Positions 21,396 through 32,593 of a DNA stretch of 64,000 nucleotides are shown here, piece after piece. A program made the position numbers and the translations under genes. Origin of the DNA: Monosiga brevicollis MX1. Taxonomy: Eukaryota > Opisthokonta > Choanoflagellata > Craspedida > Salpingoecidae. The first letter of the stretch is position 1, and the number at the start of each line of letters is the position of its first letter. A model generated the notes under the pieces. It was not told the origin of the DNA, searched no databases, and saw nothing but the letters and a program-made list of their open reading frames with translations. The DNA lies in the NCBI RefSeq assembly GCF_000002865.3, contig NW_001865043.1:226052-290051 (forward strand), written 5' to 3'.

Positions 21396-24067
21396 CTAGT
21401 TGCTGCCAGCGTCTGACGGCTTGCGCGTAATGAAATCAATGATACGTGAGGGTGCCTCGGTGGCCTCGGTGGTGACCTTGAATGCGGCGTTCAGGCGCTG
21501 CTCTTGTTCCTATTCGCCCAGATGTTTGCAAGCAAACGCACTTTTGAAATGAGATGGAGCGCTTGTGCCCGTATGCAACCTGTTATCTGTCTCTGACCAA
21601 AACTTGCCTCGGACAAGGGCGCGTTATGAGATAGGGTGGCCAAACTCTGGCCTTCTTGCACGGCATCGCCGCGCCCCACGCAAAGCTCCAAGCGCACTTG
21701 ATGGTCCAGTTGGTCGCTCTGCACACACCACGGCTGATTAGGCTCGAGTTTGGTTTTATTTCCTTTTTCCACTGGTCTGGCTGTTGTCTTCTCCTCTGAC
21801 ATGTGAATCGAACATGATACCCATCTACATCTCAACTCGGTTCCACCGCAATGTTTAAACTTACTGGATGTTGGCGTCCAGCGCCCAGCTCTCCCAACAC
21901 CTCCGCCAACGGCATGGCCTCAATGTGCTGTACAAACCCGCTGCGAAATACGACGTTATGCATCAAGAAATCAACATCTCAAGCCCGCAATGCCACAATC
22001 GCTCGCAGTCCAAAGCGTACCTGGTGGATGCCTTGATAGTGGTCTGCTGTTTGGTAGCCTTGAGCAGCACCGCTTCGGGTTGCTATCACGGCCAGACCAA
22101 CCAGGGCAGTACATTGGCACAAATCAATGAATGCGCACTGCCGCGGATACCGGACCGGTGCAACCTGCCTACCTCGCAAATCTCGGCTGCAGTGTCCGAG
22201 GACACGCCCTGGGCCTCGCACATGGTGCGGAAAGCCTTGAGGGCTGTGCCATCCTGGAGGGAGTTGGCAATGAGCTCGCGACCATGCTCCAGGTTGGTTG
22301 CCAGACCCGCTTGCATGAGCAGTTGGCCGCCCTCGACCGTCACAAGCTCCAACAAGTCGGCCGGGCCCTTGATCAATCCCAGCAGCAAGATACGGCACAC
22401 GGGTGAGTTGACTGCGTTGGTAACTCGTCTGTGGCATAAGATCATAGAGAGCAGCCTGATACCCCATACCTCGCCCTTGAGCGCCCGAATGGACTCGACT
22501 ACTTCCACGGCGTTACCCACGGCTTTGCCGATGGGGCAATCCATCTATGTTGCGGCCATCAATAGTTCGATTGAGAGCCACAGGCAGGGTCGGATGGGTC
22601 AGACAAAACAGAGCTTGATTCACGCATGGCACCATCAACAAACCTCAGTGAGAACGGCAGTGGTCTCGATGTTCAGGTTGCAGCCAACTTCGACCATGGC
22701 CTCGGCCAACTCACGGGCCTGTCGAAAAAAAAAAAAAAAAAAAAAAAAGCTACTGGGTGAGACTTGCACAAAAAGGCTGGCTGAGCCCCCGAGCCACGGT
22801 CCACGGTCCACACCTGTTTCTCCGTCTGCATAAAGGCTGCTGACCCAACCTTAATATCAAGGACAAGGTGCTGCAGGCCCTATTGCAAGCAGAAAAAAAA
22901 AAAGAGACGTGAATCTCCCTGTGACCAATTGGCTCTGAAACCTGCTCAAGCATGCGTGAAAGCCCACAAACCTCGGCCACCTTCTTAGACATGATGCTGG
23001 CCACAATGAGGGGCAGGCTGCCCACAGTGCTGGTAATGTCACGGGCTGCATAGAGGATACGGTCGCCCGGCACGATTAACTCGGTTTGACCGACGATGCA
23101 GGCCCCAGCCTTGCTCAAGATTTGCTCCATCTATCGCAGCATGCCAACCAACACCGGGTGAGGTATCATGCAAGGCGACCAGCGAGTATCTGACCCAAAA
23201 CCCAAGCATGACTCGGCCCCCACGCACGTCCTCCTTGGACTGCGATACGCTGAAGCCAGGAATCGCTTCAAGCTTGTCCAGAGTGCCACCAGTGTGACCC
23301 AAGCCACGGCCCGAGATCATGGGCACCTACAAAACACACCCGTATTGAGCCAGGCAGCATGTGCTATCATGTCATGTGTGGTGTGTGTCAAGGATTCCGA
23401 GATGAACAGCAAGACGCCAAACCCACCCAGCAGCCACAGGCCGCGAGAGCTGGGGCCAACACCAGCGAAATCTTGTCGCCTACGCCGCCCGTCGAGTGCT
23501 TGTCAACAATCTAGGCGGTCAGGTGTGCAGACAAACCGAGGCGGCTCAGCAAGGAATCGATACAATGCACGCCGCGGCTGGTTGAGTTCATGTCGCGCGA
23601 CGCGAATGACCAACGGGATGTGGGGTGTCCCAACTCAGGGTTGTGCCCGAGTGGAGGAGGGCTGAGGTCAGCTCCGTGGTCTCTTGCCAATCCATGCCCT
23701 GCGGAGATGGGTATAGAATGAGTGTATTGCATTCGACCAATCGTCACCAGACAACAAGAGCTCAAGCGAGAATGAGCAGCAAGCAAAACAGCTGACCTTG
23801 CAGTAGATGGCCATGAGCAGGGCGCCAATCTGCTCCGCAGCCACGGATCCGCTGACGACACCCTGATACACCACCAAAAAAGAGGGGGGCGTGTGACGTT
23901 GAGGCTGGGACGACACGGCACGGCACGGCACGGCATGAAAAGCTGCAACGCAACCCCACCTTGACAAAGTGATGAATCTGCTCGGGGCTCAAGGCCTTGC
24001 CATCCCGTTTGGAGGCGATGATGTGCGGCAGCCGCAGCTGCGAATCGTTGGTCCCCGACGCCGTCAT
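21396..24067 (-). CDS. TYMP: thymidine/pyrimidine-nucleoside phosphorylase
   Basis: Reversibly cleaves thymidine with phosphate to thymine and deoxyribose-1-phosphate (pyrimidine salvage). Start 24067: [40 protein letters not shown] (the DG..L..e.i..fv N-terminal helix pair). The signature phosphate-binding loop [19 protein letters not shown] is at about 23450-23505. [20 protein letters not shown] follows (23260-23326). Further exons give [44 protein letters not shown]-like helices, RIEALKGE-type sequence and LGELGAGR near 21870; the last exon ends [12 protein letters not shown]. Around ten exons with short introns; a 25-base poly-A (22724-22748) lies in one. Could be a uridine/thymidine-specific variant, which cannot be told from sequence by eye. 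Confidence 0.88.
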
Positions 24068-24282
24068 GCTTGCAACGTTGAAAGAAAACACAAAACGAAA
24101 AAAAAATTCGCAAAAAAAAAAATTTTTTTTTAAAAAAATGTTGTAACACAACACTAAAGACGGCAAGGGCTGCAGTAACTCTCGTTATAAGGATTATGGA
24201 AACTTTCTCAACGTTTGCGAGCACGACGATACCCTGAATGACCGCGGTGGTGCAATAAGAATAAAGTTGGGGTGTGTGTGTG

Positions 24283-24319
<37 letters not shown>

Positions 24320-24355
24320 TCTGTGTCTGTGTGTCTCTGTGTCTGTGTCTGTGCC

Positions 24356-24390
<35 letters not shown>

Positions 24391-24771
24391 GTCTGTGTGC
24401 GTCGGTGTCTCTCTGTGTCTCTCTGTGTCTGTGTCTGTGTCTGTGTACCTCGCTCTCCTGCGCGCAGAGACCAGGCCTTGACACTCAAAAGAGCCAAGGA
24501 CGGCAATGGCACGATCAAGCGGTCGCACACGCTTGCGGGGAGCGCGTGCGTTGGCAAGCAGCCCTGCCGGAAGAGACGCCAAAGGTCGGCTAGCTGTGTT
24601 TTAATGTGTTTGGGCACCAGCACATCGAGCGTGCGATCGAGATAAGCATGTAAAATTTAAAAAAAAACTTGGGCAGGGGAAGACTGTTCTCCGTCACAAG
24701 AGCACCATCAAGGGTAGCGACCATCCCAGCAGGCCTGCGGTTGCGATGGAGGACACGGTACACACTTGAGT
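24068..24771. other. intergenic with long GT/CTGT repeat
   Basis: Upstream of TYMP (-). Contains an A/T homopolymer patch (24100-24138) and the repeat block listed separately. No supported gene; long valine/cysteine/serine open frames here are repeat translations. Confidence 0.55.
24272..24450 (+). repeat. (GT)n/(CTGT)n compound microsatellite
   Basis: GT units from 24272, shifting to mixed GTCTCTGT, then about eight CTGT units near 24355-24390, then CTGTGT variants. About 180 bases of pure low complexity. Confidence 0.95.
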
Positions 24772-26164
24772 CTAGGTGTCATAAGCAGGGGGCAAGTCGC
24801 CCAGATCCCTGCTCAATGAGAAGCTGCTACTGCCCCCGGGGCCTTTGTCCGACTTGTCCGACTTGGGGCCATCATAGCCCGGCGGCGCCAGCGCAGCCTC
24901 GGCTAGCGGAATACCGGCGCATTCCGAGTGAAGAAAGCCGCCATCGGGCAGCGTGATCCAGTGCCCGCTAATGTTTTTTGCGGGGTTGGCAAAGATGACA
25001 TCAAAACACGACTTGCAGCGGGGCCCGGCAAAATACTGGTAGCACTCAACATGATAGCGCTTGCCCTTGTACGTGCCCCAAGCGCCGCTCAGATCACGGT
25101 CGGGATGGGAAATCAAGGTCCAACCACAGTGAGCGCAGTGCGGCGCAGCCTGCAGTAGGTAGCACCGCTCGTGGTACAACGTGCTGCCCTTGGGCACCAC
25201 CCGCTGAGGCGTCTTGTTGGATCCGGCCACCGGGACCAAGGGGTCAAAGCACGAGGCACAACGACGCGTCTCTGTCGGCAGGGGCCAAGCCGCTTGACTC
25301 AGGCAAGGATCTGCGTCCTGCGCCAAAGAGTTGTCAACGTGGGGCTTGAACAGCTCGGCCGCGGCATGCACCCGGTCGTATGCCGGGAGGCCATCCTCAC
25401 CCAGACCCATTTTACCAGGAGGCACTTTTCCCGCCTCTGCTGAAGCACTGGGTTCGCAGGGTGCAGAGGCGGCCACCGGAGCGCTGTGTGGCGCGTACAG
25501 CCCCAAGGGGTTGTTGGACTGCTCGAGGAGCGCGAGCTGTGATGCCTGAAGACGAGCCCGACGTTGCTCTTCGCGCTCGCGTTGTTGGAGCCGATCGAGG
25601 GCCAACATTGCCTCCTCTAGTTCTTGATCATTGCGTGCAGTAAGCTGTTGCAGCTCTTCCAAGTCGGCGCGCTGGGCGGTTACATAGCTATGTTGCCACT
25701 GTGTTTGTGCCCGCCGTTCGTGCTCGTCAACCACGCGCCGGATTCGGTCAGCCTCGGCGCGCATTTCCGCTAGTTCGGCGTCATCGTGGGCCAACGAAGG
25801 AGGCAGTGGTGCCGCGGCTTCGCTTTGCACCAGGGCCGCTGCCTCGGCCATTCGCGCCTGTGCCTCCCTGAGGTTGACGAGAGAGGATGAGGATGAGCGG
25901 TCCAATTCAAGACGAAAAAAAAAAAATGGCAAAGATAGCCACAGAGGACATTGTCTGATAAGGCAGGCCCCGATGAAGGCTTGACAGCAGCAGCACCGCC
26001 CACAAGGTCAAAGGGCGAATGAGCACAACCACGTACTGGGCTTCGCGCTGCTCTCTTTCGCGTTTCAGGCGTCGATCACGCTCCTCCGCGGTCTCCCGAA
26101 TCAGCGACCCAACAAAACTCGAGTTGTTTCGCCACGATGGGCCATGATCCCAGCTGTAGCTCAT
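24772..26164 (-). CDS. coiled-coil protein with C-terminal LIM-like zinc region
   Basis: Two exons: 26037-26164 (start MSYSWDHGPSWRNNSSFVGS) and 24772-25867, joined in frame. The N-terminal half is a charged helix (ETAEERDRRLKREREQRE, then RRVVDEHERRAQTQWQHSYV and LQQREREEQRRARLQ). The C-terminal third has paired zinc-ligand motifs: CASCFDPLVPV with YHERCYLL, CAHCGWTLI with YHVECYQYF, and CKSCFDVIFANP with FLHSECAG. That makes a C-x2-C...H-x2-C pattern like LIM domains. It ends DLPPAYDT, where PPAY is a candidate WW-domain ligand. Likely a cytoskeletal or adaptor protein by analogy with LIM proteins; no exact family recognised. Confidence 0.7.
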
Positions 26165-27280
26165 GTTCTCCCCTGCGTCTCGCCTCCTCAATCCAAGCCC
26201 AAAACACCAAACCAATATACCCTGCCCCCTGTCCCCGCCCCGCCTGTCCCTTCAAGAGGTAGGCGTACGATCCCGCCGGAAAATTCAAAAAAGAGGAGGT
26301 ATTGTTTAAAGACAGAAAAATGACACACACACACACACACACACGAACGAAGAATGCACACATGTAGCGTACTGGGTTCATAAGAGCGCAACGACAAGGC
26401 AGTGACAGAGTGGCAGCGGAGGCTCTGCCCCAGCTCTTTCCGCCGCTTCATCGCAACCTCTCAACCTCCTTCACCTCTCAACCTCTCAGGCCGATACAGT
26501 CACATTACATTGCTGACCTGCGACGCACCGAGCCTGGCGAAACAAAGTATTTTAGTTTTTTTGGAGGGAAAGAAGGAGGCAAACTTCCGGTTGGTAGGAA
26601 GGAAGGACTAGCGGTCGCAACGCCGTCAGCATTTCCCCGCTTTCCTCCAAAGGAAAGGATTTTTTAGAATGGGTTTTGGCTGGGACCCCAGGTCCGCCAG
26701 CTCACACGTGCCAAGAGGATCGGAGTAGCTGTCATTGATGAGTTTGCGAGTTCATTGTGTGTCTTGCTCGTGAGAATGATAATCGTGTGGTATAGAATCG
26801 ATTCGGGCATCTACAGAGCTGGCTGCAGCGCTTCATGGGAACAACCCATCGAAACCAATGTCATGCGCACGGCGCACAAAGGCTTTCCCAGCACCCGCGT
26901 GAAAAACACGGGGTTTTGAGACCTCAGGTTTGACGATTCAATCGCCGAGTAATGGCAGGGTGGCACAAGGTCACCTGTAGGTGCCTTGAGAGTATCAAAA
27001 GAGATGATAAAGCAGAAACACGACTCTCCGCACGCTCAAGCATGGGAGATTCAAAGGACGAGAGTAAAGAACAAGAACTAGTGAAAGAGCCTAAAGAAGA
27101 ACTCACGGATCAACAACCTTGGAATACGTACACACGTGCATGGCACGCTGACGGTTGCACCGGAGCCAAACTAAACTAGCTAGCTTAAGAAGGAAGATCT
27201 CAAAGGGGGGGGTGGAGGCGGCCGGTCGATACAGGCCGGCCGCGAAGCCACCTAGTTGAGTACCATGGTCATGTCGACAA
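26165..27280. other. intergenic
   Basis: Upstream of the LIM-like gene (-) and downstream of RING paralogue A (-). Contains (CA)n at 26321-26344. The small frames here have no family signal. Confidence 0.5.
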
Positions 27281-28275
27281 TCAGGCGATGATGGAGTTTC
27301 GGTTGCTGTTGACAGTACTGCTGGCGGCGCTGCTGGTGGCGCTGTTGGCCAGGCTGACGTCACTGTAGTCGCTTTGACTTGAGAGAATGGAGACGGTCGA
27401 AGCCATGAGCGAGTCGTTGCGGCGCTGCAGTTTCTCCAGCACCGCGGTACTGGCATCGCGCAAACGGCCGACGCAGCGGCTGGCAGACAGCTCGGACTCA
27501 AATTGGAAGATGTGGTGAACCAGGCGTTTGTGCCCGTCATCATCCACCTGCTCCATCAAGATCACGGCCTCCCGCAGTGAATGGTAACTCTGCGTAGGCA
27601 AAACAAAAGGTTGGCATCAGTCGGGTGTGGTTGGTCCAGCCAGTGGCCGGTGGGACGAAGAAAGGAAAAGGCTTGCCAGCTTCACGGTGGTGGAGACCAC
27701 AATCTTACAATGAGGTTTTCAAGGCGGAGGTTGAGCAGGCGCTGGTGGGTTGGTTTGTCCTTGCCCTTGCCCTTGTCTTGGGACGGGGCCGACGAAACGG
27801 GGGCAAAGAGTTCGACCCGCGTGCCGCGAAGACGCAGCTTCTGCTTGTCAGCTTGACTATGGAGGCACCAGAACACGCATCGAAAGGGAATTGGGTTTGG
27901 TAAGGATTGGCGTTGACTACAACGGGGGTGATGAAACACAAAATGGACTGACCTGTAGTCGCTGGCCTCCACCACGGCTTCAATGTAGGTCTCCACGGCC
28001 GGCGAGAGCGTGCCGGGCTCAGGGGCATCGGCACGGCTGAGCGAGATGCTACCGAGATTGATGCAGGTCATGGGGACTTCTGGGTGCTGCACACGGCAGG
28101 TGGGGCAGGTGTGGGCATTTTGCAGCCAGTCATTGATGCATTCCCGGTGAAAGTAGTGGCCGCAGGCTCGGAGGCGCACCACATGGCCTGCCAGGGCACG
28201 GGCCCCAGCCTCCACCAAGTGATCCAAGCAAATCGGGCAGGTGTCCCGGCGGCTAACTTTGTTGGTTCCAGGCAT
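27281..28275 (-). CDS. RING finger protein with PTB/PH-like C-terminal region, paralogue A
   Basis: Three exons: 27953-28275, 27709-27856 and 27281-27589. The first encodes MPGTNKVSRRDTCPICLDHL, then RLRACGHYFHRECINDWLQN and HTCPTCRVQHPEV: a complete C3H2C3 RING at residues about 13-65. The following region (KLRLRGTRVELFAPV, HQRLLNLRLENLI, SYHSLREAVILMEQVDDDG, RLVHHIFQFESELSASRCVG, RLRDASTAVLEKLQRR) reads as beta strands followed by a helix, like a PTB or PH fold. The tail is serine/asparagine-rich. Both introns sit at the same position and phase as in paralogue B at 30.1-31.1 kb. RING function as an E3 ligase is inferred; the fold of the second region is a hypothesis. Confidence 0.78.
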
Positions 28276-28798
28276 GGTGCGTGTGTGTGGGTGTGTATGA
28301 TTTGTTCTTCAACGGCCGAGGAGGAGAAGGAAAATGCGACTGGGCTCGCACTGGCTGTTGAACGCAAACCTAATTGGCGGACTGGGTGCTTTTTTTTTTA
28401 AAAGAAAAAAAAAATTGGGGAGGACCAAGCAAGTCCGTGCCACGGGCTGGAGCTAGTCAGTGAATAAAAGAGTCGAGCGAGGCGACGAGTCCAGATGAAA
28501 AATGCACTGCCAAGCCGACCTCGCTCGCACCTGCCGCAGTTTTAGAGCCCAAAGCCTGCCGCCAGCTGCACTCTGGAGGAGTCGAACCAACATGAACCAT
28601 CACGAGGCAGAGACAGCTCCAAACGGAAAAGGAAGAGGAAGAGGTAGAGGCTGTTTTCCACACAACCTGTTGCACGTGTCTCCCTCCGCCCCTTACGACA
28701 TCGTATGACATCCCGGTCAGGCTTTGCCTTGCTCGTTTTCCTGTGTTTCCTCTACTTCTTCTCCTTCCTCTCCTCCAAGGGTGATGGCTTCATGTGTT

Positions 28799-28855
28799 TC
28801 TTTTTCTTCTTCTTCTTCTTGTTCTTGTTCTTCTTGTTCTTCTTCTTCTTCTGTT
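28799..28855 (+). repeat. (TTC)n/(TTG)n trinucleotide repeat
   Basis: T-rich tract of TTC units with TTG interruptions; it makes a poly-phenylalanine frame that is not a credible protein. Confidence 0.9.
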
Positions 28856-29226
28856 CCCTTTGGATGATCATCACAACGACGTTAAGCTTGGAGGAAAAAG
28901 ACGAAGAAGAGGGGGCTGAAAGCATGCTTACAATTCGTTTTCAACTTTCAAAGGGTGAAATTCATTGCCCTTGCCAAGAATTGCATACATGGGCGATGTC
29001 GCTCCAAGAACACAAGGACCTGACTACCACATGCACGTGAGCAAGTGATTAGGTATGCACACACACTTACGTTGTTCTCATATGCACATGCACGCGTAAC
29101 GGGATTTACATGTTAATGCACGTGAGGACGTTTGTGGCCAATGCCGCTCACTTGGCGCTTAGCTTTGAATAGGTTGCACAGGAACCCCCTCACCCCTCCC
29201 AACGCGGGACGGGCATGTCCCAACCC

Positions 29227-29254
29227 TGACTGACTGACTGACTGACTGACTGAC
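29227..29254 (+). repeat. (TGAC)n microsatellite
   Basis: Seven perfect TGAC units. Confidence 0.95.
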
Positions 29255-30069
29255 CAATAATTACAGGGACAGACAGGGTACACAACAGGTATCATACGTT
29301 CAGCAGGTACATGGCTGCCCCCTTCCTTGGGCATTGGTAGGCCCCCGTATGCTCATCAAGTGCGACCTTGCGGGTGAGATAGGGCGAGACAGGGGGGACT
29401 TCCATGGAAGTACCTACCTCTGATGTCTCCCAACCCCCTTTTCGGTTTCATTAAATGGCATTGTGGGTCGTGAGCAAACTCCAAACGGCCGAGGCTCGCC
29501 GAATGGCACCGTGAGAAAGCATGTTGGACAAATACCAAGTGTCACAGGCAAGGCTTGAGGGTTGTTCGCCCCTTTGTGTGTTCTTCTTGGGTGATGCAAC
29601 TACACAGGTGCAACCGCAGCCCCGCAGCCGTTTTGATATCATCAAGTGACAAGTATCAGCAAGAAGAATCAAAGGATCAGACACACCAGACAGACCCACG
29701 TGACAGGGTTCTGGCGGTTTGTGGACTAGCGTCCTCGTTACGGGCTCAACGGTCCATGGTGCGCGCTCAGAGGCCAAGGCTGTGAAAAGCCAACATGTGG
29801 TGTTCTGAAAAGAAAGGCCCCGCCAAGATAAAAAGGGACGAACAAGCTCGATTGAAAATAGTTTCTGGTTCGCAAACAGCCTGGCCGTCGCTGACGGACC
29901 CAGACTGCCACGGCAAAAGAAAGCACAAACATATTCGACATGGCTTCCAAGAATGAACAGAGGCCTCTCGCCTTTCAGGGTAATCGTTTCCACGGACAAG
30001 ATACATGAGGTAGCCATGCAAGCAACCGCGCAGCGGTTTGCAACTGGACATGCCAGCACGCATAAACCA

Positions 30070-31123
30070 TCACGCCTTGACCGAGCGGTTGCGATGAGTT
30101 CCAGCCACCCGAGCAGGTTGCTCTGGAGTGGGGTCGACACTCGCGGCGCTGTCGGTGCTGTCGACACTGTTGATGCTCTCGCGACTGGCCGCGAGGGGCC
30201 TGTTGGGACCCGACCGGGTGGCTAGATGCTCGGCAAAAGCCCGAGTCGTCTTGAGCAGCACATCCATGCAAAGCTGGGCCTTGTCCATGTTGGGCAGGAG
30301 TAAGAGATGACAGGCATTGCGCTTGTCCAGCGCGTCGAGCGCGGGGCCTTCAACCAAAATGACCAGGTTGTCCTTAACGTGAAAGCTCTACGTGCATTGG
30401 AAGTCGCGGAAACGGAGAGTGAGCTGGCGAGCCATGTTGTAACCCCGCTCAAAGGCAAGACCGGCAACAGCGGATGGGAGCTGAATAGGCGGCCAGCTCT
30501 TACCACAAGACGTGTCAATGGCAGCTCTAGCCGGGTTTTGTCCTTGCCAATGCTGACACAGGTGCGGCGGATGATCAAGTCATGCTGGTGCTGCTCGTGG
30601 GCGTGCAAATCACTACAGATCCGGCAAGCGTGAGGTCAGCACAGACGCGATCGGATTCCGGGCGATGGCGAAGCTGGGTATGCAAACCAGGCCAGAACAG
30701 AGAACGCACCTGCCCGCAAGGGCCGTCTCAATGCTGTCAAGAAGGGCATGAACGGAGGAGGGCAATTGACCGGAATTTTCGCTTTTGGGCAGGTGGGCGA
30801 TGCGGCCAAAGTAGGTGCAGGCCAGCCGAGTGACGGCAGCGTGCGAGCGACAGGTGGGACACGAGTGATGCTCGCTCATCCACTCAGCCACACACTCGCG
30901 ATGAAAGTAATGTGCACATACGGCCAGCTGGACCACTGGCCGCGTCTGCAGGGAACCGGGACCATTGTACAGCCTGACGTCGCATCCCCACGCGGGCACA
31001 ACCAGAAACAAGCATGAGTGGCAGTCTGCCTCCAACATGAGATCAAGCAGGACAGAGGGGTGACTGACTGCCCACGACTGACCAATCAAGGCAGATGACA
31101 CAGATATCAGCTTTGCTGGGCAT
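30070..31123 (-). CDS. RING finger protein with PTB/PH-like C-terminal region, paralogue B
   Basis: Four exons: 31083-31123, 30710-30973, 30504-30612 and 30070-30387. They read MPSKADICVICLDW, then LYNGPGSLQTRPVVQLAV, CAHYFHRECVAEWMSEH and CPTCRSHAAVTR: a complete RING. The spacing between the first two ligand pairs is 19 residues, exactly as in paralogue A. After the RING come DLHAHEQHQHDLIIRRTCVS, KTRLELPLTRLV, SFHVKDNLVILVEG, ACHLLLLPNMDKAQLCMDVL and LKTTRAFAEHLATRSG, aligning with the A region. The tail is serine/threonine-rich. An extra intron splits the RING after CLD; the other two introns match A in position and phase. Tandem duplication is therefore well supported. Confidence 0.75.
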
Positions 31124-32593
31124 AATGGCGATGCACGACTGGCGGACTCGCGAAGAAAAACTCGAAAATGCCAGTCGAGTCTGACGCGGCAACCCCAGCA
31201 ATCGGAAACGGGGTGAGGAGGAAGGAGGGTGCCCCTTCCTCTTTCATCCACGACCGGTGCAATCCGCATCCATGTGTGATGTCTCCTCCTAACCCATTTC
31301 GTTTAGCAATCCCACACATCGGCATTTTGCTGATGTTCCTGCTTGTTCCTCCTTGTTCCTCCTTGTTCCTGCTTGTTCCTGCTTGTTCCTGCTTGTGACT
31401 GCTTATTACTGCTTATTACTGCTTGTTCTTGCTGCAAATGTAAACTCAGGTTTTGTGGGTTTTTGACAAATTCGCAACCTGTGGTGCCAAGCCACACCAA
31501 CATGGGACACCATGTGAGGAATGGTTTATCCACGTGTGAGATAGAGCTCGTTAAGAAAGAAATGGCAGCGGGGCTGTGAGGCCGCTGAGAAGCCTCTCAA
31601 ATGGCAGCCCCAACACCCTCAAGTCATTCCGCAATTTTTTGGACCGCAAGCATTGAATATACGGTACAAGAGAGGCGAAGCGGAGATGCGCCGATGCGCC
31701 GTGGCGACGGTACATGCACACAGTGGCGAACGGCGCTCACAAATGATGTCACCATGCTGCAGAAACAAGAACTTGCACACGCAGACCACTTGTTGGTTGG
31801 ATGTATCACCCTGGAGCAGTCCGACAACATGCCCTTGTACCCTTAGGGGCCAATGGCATGTGAAGCTCGAGGTGATCAGGTATGACAACAACAAGGTTCA
31901 TGCCACTTTTAAGGTGCGGGAACTGATGCTGCTGAAAAGAAACCACGACCAAGATACGCCGGTTACCTTGTCTACTAACATGTAAAGTCGTAGTTGAAGA
32001 ACATCCAAAACGACAGCTGACCCTCCAAAGAGGAAGCAGCAAGGGCATCGGCATAACTGCATCAGCTTGCTTGCCGAAACCGTTACTGGGGGGCGTGCAG
32101 GCTGGACGATGGCGAGTCCTGCGTCTGCACAAACAGTTGGGCGGTTGATTGTTGCTGATCAAAACAATGTTTTTTGTCATCCAATCACCAAACGGCGACT
32201 GAGCTCGGTCATCCACGTGGAAGCAAAACCGGTCATGGCCCCACAAGTACAGGGTGTCACGGGCTAGGCCCTTTGTGGGTAGGGTGGAGGCCAAGACTCA
32301 CTTGGGCTTGCAGCCCAAAGTTGGCTCTGGTGGGATGGATGGCCTATGGCTCCTTTCTTGCTTTGCCCTGCTTCTCTTTCAACCTCTCTCTCTCTCGTGG
32401 CGAAAGAGAAAGGGCAAATGGGCCTACCGACCCGAAAGCACCATGTTTGGGAAAGCAAGGATTGGTGTCATGCGCAGAGTTGATTCATACAAAAGCGAGT
32501 CAACGCATGCAAGCGGCCTGTCAAAGCGCGCGTGAATTGAACGCTCGGCGTTCTGCAATTGGAGTGTGGCGGCAGACGCAGAACCGCCCGCTG
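31124..32593. other. intergenic
   Basis: About 1.5 kb without a supported gene. Contains the 10-base repeat listed separately and a short CT tract (32385-32399). Confidence 0.5.
31336..31432 (+). repeat. short tandem repeat, about 10-bp unit
   Basis: The unit TGCTTGTTCC and close variants (CCTTGTTCCT, GCTTATTACT) repeat about nine times. Confidence 0.9.

Larger units (their letters stand above)
28276..30069. other. intergenic between RING paralogues
   Basis: About 1.8 kb without a gene that I can support. Holds a TTC/TTG-rich tract (28799-28855) and a (TGAC)n tract (about 29227-29254). The minus-strand frame 29451-30167 and the plus-strand frame 28705-29040 are rejected as chance or low-complexity frames. 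Confidence 0.5.

Noticed and set aside
24274-24645. Valine/cysteine/serine-rich frames on plus and threonine/histidine-rich frames on minus
   Set aside because: Direct translations of the GT/CTGT microsatellite.
28705-29040. Plus-strand frame with poly-phenylalanine, looking like a membrane protein
   Set aside because: The hydrophobic stretch comes from a TTC/TTG repeat; the flanks have no recognisable coding pattern.
29451-30167. 238-residue minus-strand frame between the RING paralogues
   Set aside because: No domain similarity; it overlaps the last exon of paralogue B in another frame.
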